This document shows positions 58,926 to 64,000 of a stretch of 64,000 nt of DNA, one piece after another. The DNA is from Diphasiastrum complanatum (Eukaryota > Streptophyta > Lycopodiopsida > Lycopodiales > Lycopodiaceae), in the NCBI GenBank assembly GCA_029204225.1, contig CM055098.1, positions 2,913,106 through 2,977,105 of the forward strand, written 5' to 3'. Numbering within the stretch: position 1 is the first letter of the stretch; each line of letters starts with the position of its first letter. The position numbers were made by a program, and so were the translations under genes. A model generated the notes under the pieces. It was not told the origin of the DNA and made no database searches. It saw only the letters and a list, made by a program, of their open reading frames with translations.

Positions 58926-58942
58926 CCCCGGCAACGGCGCCA
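58926..58942 (-). other. Primer-binding site, tRNA-Asp
   Basis: The minus strand reads TGGCGCCGTTGCCGGGG, complementary to the 3' end of plant tRNA-Asp (GUC). It lies six bases inside the 5' LTR end. Confidence 0.93.
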
Positions 58943-58948
58943 AAAAAT

Positions 58949-59219
58949 TGTAGCGGCCTTGGTTCACTTGTCACGCATAGATTCGTTCCCATGGGAATAG
59001 TGCTTCCCTTGCGAAGTTAGCTTGCAAATCCTACTCTAACCACACCTAGATTAACCACATCTAACTATCCACCCTACTTTAACCACAAGCATGAGAAGGA
59101 AGAATAGATTACAATGGGGAAGGTGCTTACATCCTATCCTCTCCACTCTCTTAGAAATCATTAACAACATGCAAGTAGAGAGAAGAAGCAAATGGAAAGC
59201 AAATACAAAATGCAAAAGC

Positions 59220-59282
<63 letters not shown>

Positions 59283-59757
59283 AAGCAAGGATGTTCAAAT
59301 CTCATTTGGGCATAATCTCCTCCTCCTATTGAACATGGAAATATGGTACAAAGGGTGCCTTTTTATGGATGGGAAAGGCCCTTGCCCCTTTCTTCTATTG
59401 GTTAATTACAATGGCAAGGATCCTAATCCAAGCCTCCTAAACTAACACAAAATGAATCTAATGGTTCTTTAAGAAAGCACAAGGGCACTCACATGATTTA
59501 TGTGAGTTCTAATTTGGGCCCTTTTAGCTTTTTTATTAACAACTTGACTTAGGGCCTCTAATGTCATTTAGGCCCCTAGTCACTTATTCCTAATTCTACA
59601 AGTTCTACAAAACCAAATTGCGTGCTCATTGGGTTTCCACATAGGAAGCCAGTGCCCTCGCACTTATTGATCTACATGTACAGTGTACTATGGTGGGGCC
59701 CACTTGGTAAGCTTAGCCAGTAGTACTTTAGTGGCGGGACCCAGTAAGTGCCCAACA
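58949..59757 (-). repeat. 5' LTR of gypsy element
   Basis: 809 bp, nearly identical to 51815-52640. The (GA)n run here is 59222-59279. Differences include a 12-13-bp insertion near 59075 and a small replacement near 59635. Confidence 0.95.
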
Positions 59758-59762
59758 TAGAG
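59758..59762. repeat. Target-site duplication TAGAG, right copy
   Basis: Matches 51810-51814. Removing the element and one copy restores GLFEK-TAG-RSSLGVIKLT. Confidence 0.95.
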
Positions 59763-59792
59763 GAGCAGCCTTGGAGTCATCAAGCTAACATT

Positions 59793-59824
59793 AGGCAACA
59801 GACACTTCCTAGTGCCTGTTGCCT
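59793..59824. repeat. Hairpin at copia-copia junction
   Basis: AGGCAACAG pairs with CTGTTGCCT, and after one mismatch CACT pairs with AGTG around a TTCC-type loop. It lies where one copia's C-terminus meets another's protease. Confidence 0.8.
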
Positions 59825-62724
59825 TGACTAAACATAACATTAGTGTAGGACAGTTGTTTGATAGTGGATTGGATGTCAAGTTTCAAGTTGACAAGTGTAT
59901 AATCTCAAGAGAAAATGAAGTTATTGCTAGAGGATCTAGAATTGGTAAGTTGTACAAACTAGATTCTAGGGAGAGTGCTAACATTTCATATATTGCTTAT
60001 GAGACCAAGGTTCTATAGGAGGATCTGTGGCACAAGAGATTGGGACATCCCAATTTCAAAGCCATGCAATCTATGGTCAAAGAAGGAAAAGTTGTTGGTC
60101 TACCAAAGACATTGTCAAAGGAGCTTCTATCTTGTGAAGCTTGTGTGCTGGTAAAATCACACAGAAGGCCTTTTCCTAGATCAAGTATCAAGACAAAGCA
60201 ACCATTTGAACTTGTACACTCTGATGTTCATTTCTCATCAACTAAGAGCAAAGGATGAGCAAACTACTTTGTCTCTTTTGTAGATGATTATACAAGATAT
60301 TTTTGGATCTATATGTTGTCTTCAAAAGCCATTGTCTATGATGTTTTTCTTACTTTCAAAGCTTATGTAGAAAAGCAGTTTCCTTTCAAGTTGAAAGCTT
60401 TGAGAAGTGATAGTGGAGGAGAATACACTTCCAATAAGTTTAAAGACTTTTGTGAGAGAGAGGGTATTCAAAGAGAGTTTTCTTCTTCATATACTCCTCA
60501 GCAAAATGGAGTTGTTGAGAGAAAAAATAGAACTTTGTGTGAATGTGCAAAAGCCATTAGGCTAGAAGCTTCTCTGCCTAAAGAATTTTGGAGAGAGGCA
60601 GTTGCATGTGCAAACTATCTTTGTAATAGGCTTTCAAATCTTGCAATAGGAGGAAAGACACCATTTGAGATGTTGTATAAAAAAAAGCCTAAGGTAGATC
60701 ATCTTAGGATTTTTGGCTGTGTATGCTTTGTGCATGTGCCTCTAGAAACTAGGAAGAAGGAAGATCCTAGTGCAGTAAAATGAATTTTTGTAGGATATGC
60801 ATCTACCAAAAAAACATACAAAGTTTATTTACCCTCTACTGACAAAAATGTTGTTAGTAGAGATGTGATTGTCCATGAAGATCAGAAGTTCAACTTGGAT
60901 GATGCACAGGTCAAGGAGTCTCATGCAAGATCAATTATCAATCTTGATGATGTTCAAGAAGAGGTGAGTCCGAGGCTTGAGAAGGAGCAAATTCAAGCTA
61001 CCACACCAAGAAGATCTACACGAGTAAGATCTGAGCCAAGCAGGCTCACATATGATGCTGAAGGAAGGCAAGTGGAAGGTGAAACTTCTTATCATGCACT
61101 TTTTAATATGTCTGCTACTGTTTTGTGCTCACCTGCATTATTGACTTGTATATTTTGTTATACTTAATTTGATTACAGCACTGTCTATTTAAGACTTTGG
61201 AAATTAACCTGACTGATTGTGAGTGTGAATGCTCTTTTAATACTACTTCTTTCTTGCCTAATGAAACAACACATGGGAGCTTGTGGAGCCACCAAACAAC
61301 ATGCATGTGATTGGATGTAAGTGGGTATTCAGAATCAAGTATAATCATGATGGATCTTTCAATAAGTATAAAGCAAGACTTTGTGCCAAAGGATACTCAC
61401 AAATCAAAGGTCTTGATTATGAAGACACCTTTGCACCAGTTGCAAAGATGGTAACAATTCGAATACTCGTATCTCTTGCATGTTTTCACAAATGGAGTAT
61501 GTTCCAAGTTGATGTTTCTAATGCATTTCTCAATGGTTACCTTGAGGAGGAGATTTACATGGAGCAGCCTCCAGGTTTTGTGAAGGAAGGTGATGAATCA
61601 AAAGTTTGTCTTTTGTTCAAAAGTCTGTATGGACTGAAACAGGCACCAAGGTCTTGGTATGCAAGGCTTAACTCCTATCTCATATCACTCAAATTTTGTC
61701 TAGGTGAATTTGACCCTTCTTTGTATTATAAGTTTGTAGATAACTTTGTAATTATACTTCTCATCTATGTAGATGATATCATTCTTTGTGGAAATAATGA
61801 GAAGTTAGTTGAAGAAACTAAGCATGCACTTGGTACTGAGTTTGAGATGCAGGACTTAGGAGTTCTTCACTATATTTTAGGCCTTAAAATAGATTTTTGG
61901 AAAGGTCATGTATTTATAAGCCAAAGTAGATATGCACTTTCCATGCTCAGGAAATTCCATATGGAAAACTGTAAAGGCATAGATATACCTATGGAGCACA
62001 CTATAAAAGTTCCTATAAAAGATGATGAAGAATCCTTTGAGGACATCACTCTTTATAGGAGTCTTATTGGCTCACTTATTTGGTTAACAGTGACTAGGCT
62101 TGATCTAAGCTTTTGTGTTCATAAGCTAAGTCAACACATGTTATATCATTGGAAGTTGGCTAAAAGAGTATTGAGGTATATATCTTCTACCTTGGATTAT
62201 GGATTATTCTACAAAGGAGAAGATATGACTTTGATTGCTTTTTCAAATTCAAATTTTGCAGCAGACAGGTTGGATAGGAAATCCACAAGTGCTTACACTA
62301 TATTTCTTGGAGGGAACTTGGTTTCTTGGCTATCAAAGAAACAGACAACTATTTCCTTATCATCTTGTGAAGCTGAATGCAAATCTCTTACAACCACAAC
62401 AAAGGAGGTTTTATGGATCAAAAGGCAACTTTTGGAGCTAAAGTGTTATGCAGATGAAGATCTTCCAATTATCAAGAATGATAACATTTTTGCTTAGGCT
62501 CTTGCAAATAATCCAGTCTTTCATGCAAGGAGCCAGCATATTGAAGTGGCTCATCATTTTGTAAGAGAAAAAGTTGTTGGGAGAGAGATCTCACTGGAAC
62601 ATGTTGCATCTTCAGATTGTGTTGCAGATCTTCTCACCAAGCCTCTACTCAAGAATGTACTTATGAAGATGAGGTCAAACCTTGGCCTAATTTCGAAGTC
62701 TATGTTGATAGGAACAAAAATTTT

Positions 62725-62733
62725 AAGGAGGAG
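62725..62733 (+). other. Polypurine tract of third copia
   Basis: AAGGAGGAG directly precedes a TGTGAAGATT that fits an LTR start. Confidence 0.6.
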
Positions 62734-63042
62734 TGTGAAGATTATTAAAATATTATCTTTCTATCTCGAGTTTGGGGCCATGTCCATGGTGATTTCCACT
62801 AAATTTCATGTTGTACATAAAAGGAGTGTGAATTGAGCACATATCCTTCTAGTGTAGCTCAGATTTGAGTTAGATAAGTTCAATTTTGATGACATGCAGT
62901 AGTTTAGATAACATGCAAAGTCATACTGTATGCATGCAAGCCACATGCAATCAGTGCATGCAACATGCAAAGTAGTTTATGTGATCTACACATGTCTAGG
63001 CAGTTTTATGAGTTGACATGCAGTACATGCAACATCCATGCA
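62734..63042 (+). repeat. Candidate 3' LTR start of third copia
   Basis: It begins TGTGAAGATTATT after the PPT. The segment has several ATGCATGC-rich repeats (CATGCAACATGCA and similar, 62898-63042). The far LTR end is not seen before LTR_E begins at 63043. Confidence 0.45.
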
Positions 63043-63309
63043 TGTCAGAAAAAGGTGAGTAATAGAATGCGAGAACTTTCTACTTCCAATGCATGACTAC
63101 GCTTGTCAAAAATTGAACAAAACAGTAGTGATGGAAATCACGTTCAATCTTTAGCAACTAACTTTCGCTAGATACTAAGTGATGACGTAGCCAAACATTG
63201 AATTCTCAGACAATTTCTATCAATTACAAAAGCAATACAGAGATGCATGCATTCTGACACAAACTGAACGCAATAAGAAAATAGTATTGACTCAGAAAAA
63301 CAAGATCAG
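63043..63309 (-). repeat. LTR_E: fragment related to LTR_D
   Basis: It starts TGTCAGAAAAAGG and stays closely alignable to LTR_D (32311 onward) through GCATGACTACGC, the GTGAT-GGAA-ATCAC hairpin (63128-63141) and GAACGCAATAAG. The match ends at ATCAGA, just before the place where LTR_D has the bulged stem-loop. Confidence 0.8.
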
Positions 63310-63580
63310 ATGTCCAAACCTAATTTGAAATTTTGGTTTCCGTCCATAATGAAAAACCCTACTATTTTTGTGACTACATTCAATGTCTCTACTACTCAAA
63401 TTTGAATCTACTAAAACTCATGTACTACACTTTCCCACACTTTCAAAAAGTGTTTATTCAAATGCTTTTAGACTAATATAACTTTGAAAAGTCAAACTCT
63501 AAGTCTAATATAAAAATTGGCCTCAGTTGTCGGATATACAAATATGACCAAAATAGCAAAACTAGTTGAAATTTCTCACA
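63310..63580 (-). repeat. Candidate LTR inserted in LTR_E
   Basis: The segment runs from TGTCCAAACC to TTTCTCACA and is followed on the right by a minus-strand polypurine tract, so it would be the 3' LTR of a minus-strand element lying mostly outside the window. Confidence 0.35.
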
Positions 63581-63590
63581 CTCCCTCTTC
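63581..63590 (-). other. Candidate polypurine tract
   Basis: The minus strand reads GAAGAGGGAG next to the TGTGAGAAATTTC terminus. Confidence 0.45.
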
Positions 63591-64000
63591 AACTAGTTTT
63601 AGCATAGAATTTAAAAACACTCCAAGTGATTTCCTATGCTTCACGAACAAGTCCTTTACCAATGATTTAAAGTAGCATCCATAATTGATATAGAGAATAG
63701 TGTCCACTTTGGATGCTTCACTATCTCTTACATCAATTTTACACATCAAGATGTAAATAGAACACGAAGAGCCAAATAGAATGTAAATGAGATGATTCCT
63801 CCATGATATAAAATTTAAACTCTATGGAAAATTACAACAACCAAACAATGAATGTGAGTGATAACCATTTGCTTGCATGTATCATCCCTCTTTGTCCTTT
63901 CTTGATATGTATCCACCATAAAACTCCATGAATGAGCCTCCATCTTCATTTTGCCACAAGATGCCACATCACTTGATGAATTGATAATGAATGAGTGATA
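63591..64000. other. No gene recognised
   Basis: AT-rich DNA without protein similarity. If 63310-63580 is a 3' LTR, this is the decayed 3' internal part of its element. Confidence 0.3.

Larger units (their letters stand above)
51815..59757 (-). mobile_element. Gypsy element (Tat/Athila-like), complete ends
   Basis: This 7,943-bp minus-strand Ty3/gypsy element has two LTRs, PPT, PBS for tRNA-Asp and the 5-bp duplication TAGAG. The LTRs are nearly identical apart from a few indels and microsatellite length, so it is the youngest insertion seen. Its coding region is damaged. No protease motif was found, the integrase core is partly deleted, and gag and RT carry stops or frameshifts, so it probably moved with proteins from a relative or decayed after insertion. 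Confidence 0.95.
59763..62733 (+). pseudogene. Third copia: protease end to RNase H
   Basis: After the short C-terminal tail of the neighbouring copia (to about 59790) the plus strand enters a different point of copia pol: LTKHNISVGQLFDSG (end of protease), WHKRLGHPNFKAM with CEAC, integrase with VHSDV, LRSDSGGEY and NGVVERKNRT, hinge, RT with NNTWELVEPPNN, RLCAKGYSQIKG, SLYGLKQAPRSWY and LIYVDDIILCG, and RNase H with KKQTTISLSSCEAE and CVADLLTKPLL. Breaks are few: stops near 60017, 60256, 60781, 61165 and 62495 and one frame change between 61165 and 61283. Gag and the protease active site are missing. Confidence 0.9.

Overview
The window is nuclear DNA of a land plant. A plant-specific chromatin gene (EPCR type) with spliced exons lies on the minus strand, and most of the rest is LTR retrotransposons of the Ty1/copia and Ty3/gypsy types, a hAT DNA-transposon relic and dinucleotide microsatellites. 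Introns of 9.0 and 10.9 kb packed with transposons point to a large, repeat-rich genome. The species cannot be fixed from sequence alone; a fern, a gymnosperm or a large-genome angiosperm are all possible.

Layout. 1-1661: a 5' LTR with primer-binding site of an otherwise unseen minus-strand element, in a stretch dotted with ACACGTGT palindromes. 1662-12829: two copia elements of one family on the minus strand, the inner one (4195-10464, two LTRs, PBS, PPT, 5-bp target duplication GTCTT) inserted in the reverse transcriptase region of the outer one. 12830-16655: non-coding DNA with two short tandem duplications. 16656-43040: one host gene on the minus strand, five exons whose phases all agree, encoding a predicted 1,916-residue Enhancer-of-polycomb-related protein. 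Intron 4 holds a decayed copia gag-protease; intron 3 holds two gypsy relics, a hAT transposase relic and several LTRs. 43041-44565: promoter side of the gene and unassigned DNA. 44566-47169: a copia element whose middle 1.6 kb appears inverted. 47190-50353: a second copia with a 696-codon ORF. 51397-62830: a Tat/Athila-like gypsy element (51815-59757, target duplication TAGAG) inserted in the last codons of a copia remnant, followed by a third copia. 63043-64000: LTR fragments.

The only gene that looks functional is the EPCR gene. Its Arabidopsis relatives act in the PEAT complex, which controls histone acetylation/deubiquitination and silencing of heterochromatin and transposons, so a silencing component carries a heavy transposon load in its own introns.

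The best candidate for something undescribed is a set of conserved secondary-structure modules in one LTR lineage: a bulged stem-loop at four LTR sites, with paired compensatory changes between subfamilies, plus a second short hairpin module in five LTRs. Other unusual items are a gypsy leader carrying about twenty GGCGAAGGTT-type motifs on both strands, and a five-hairpin CCCTT/AAGGG cluster in intron 3. No CRISPR, rRNA or tRNA gene was seen.
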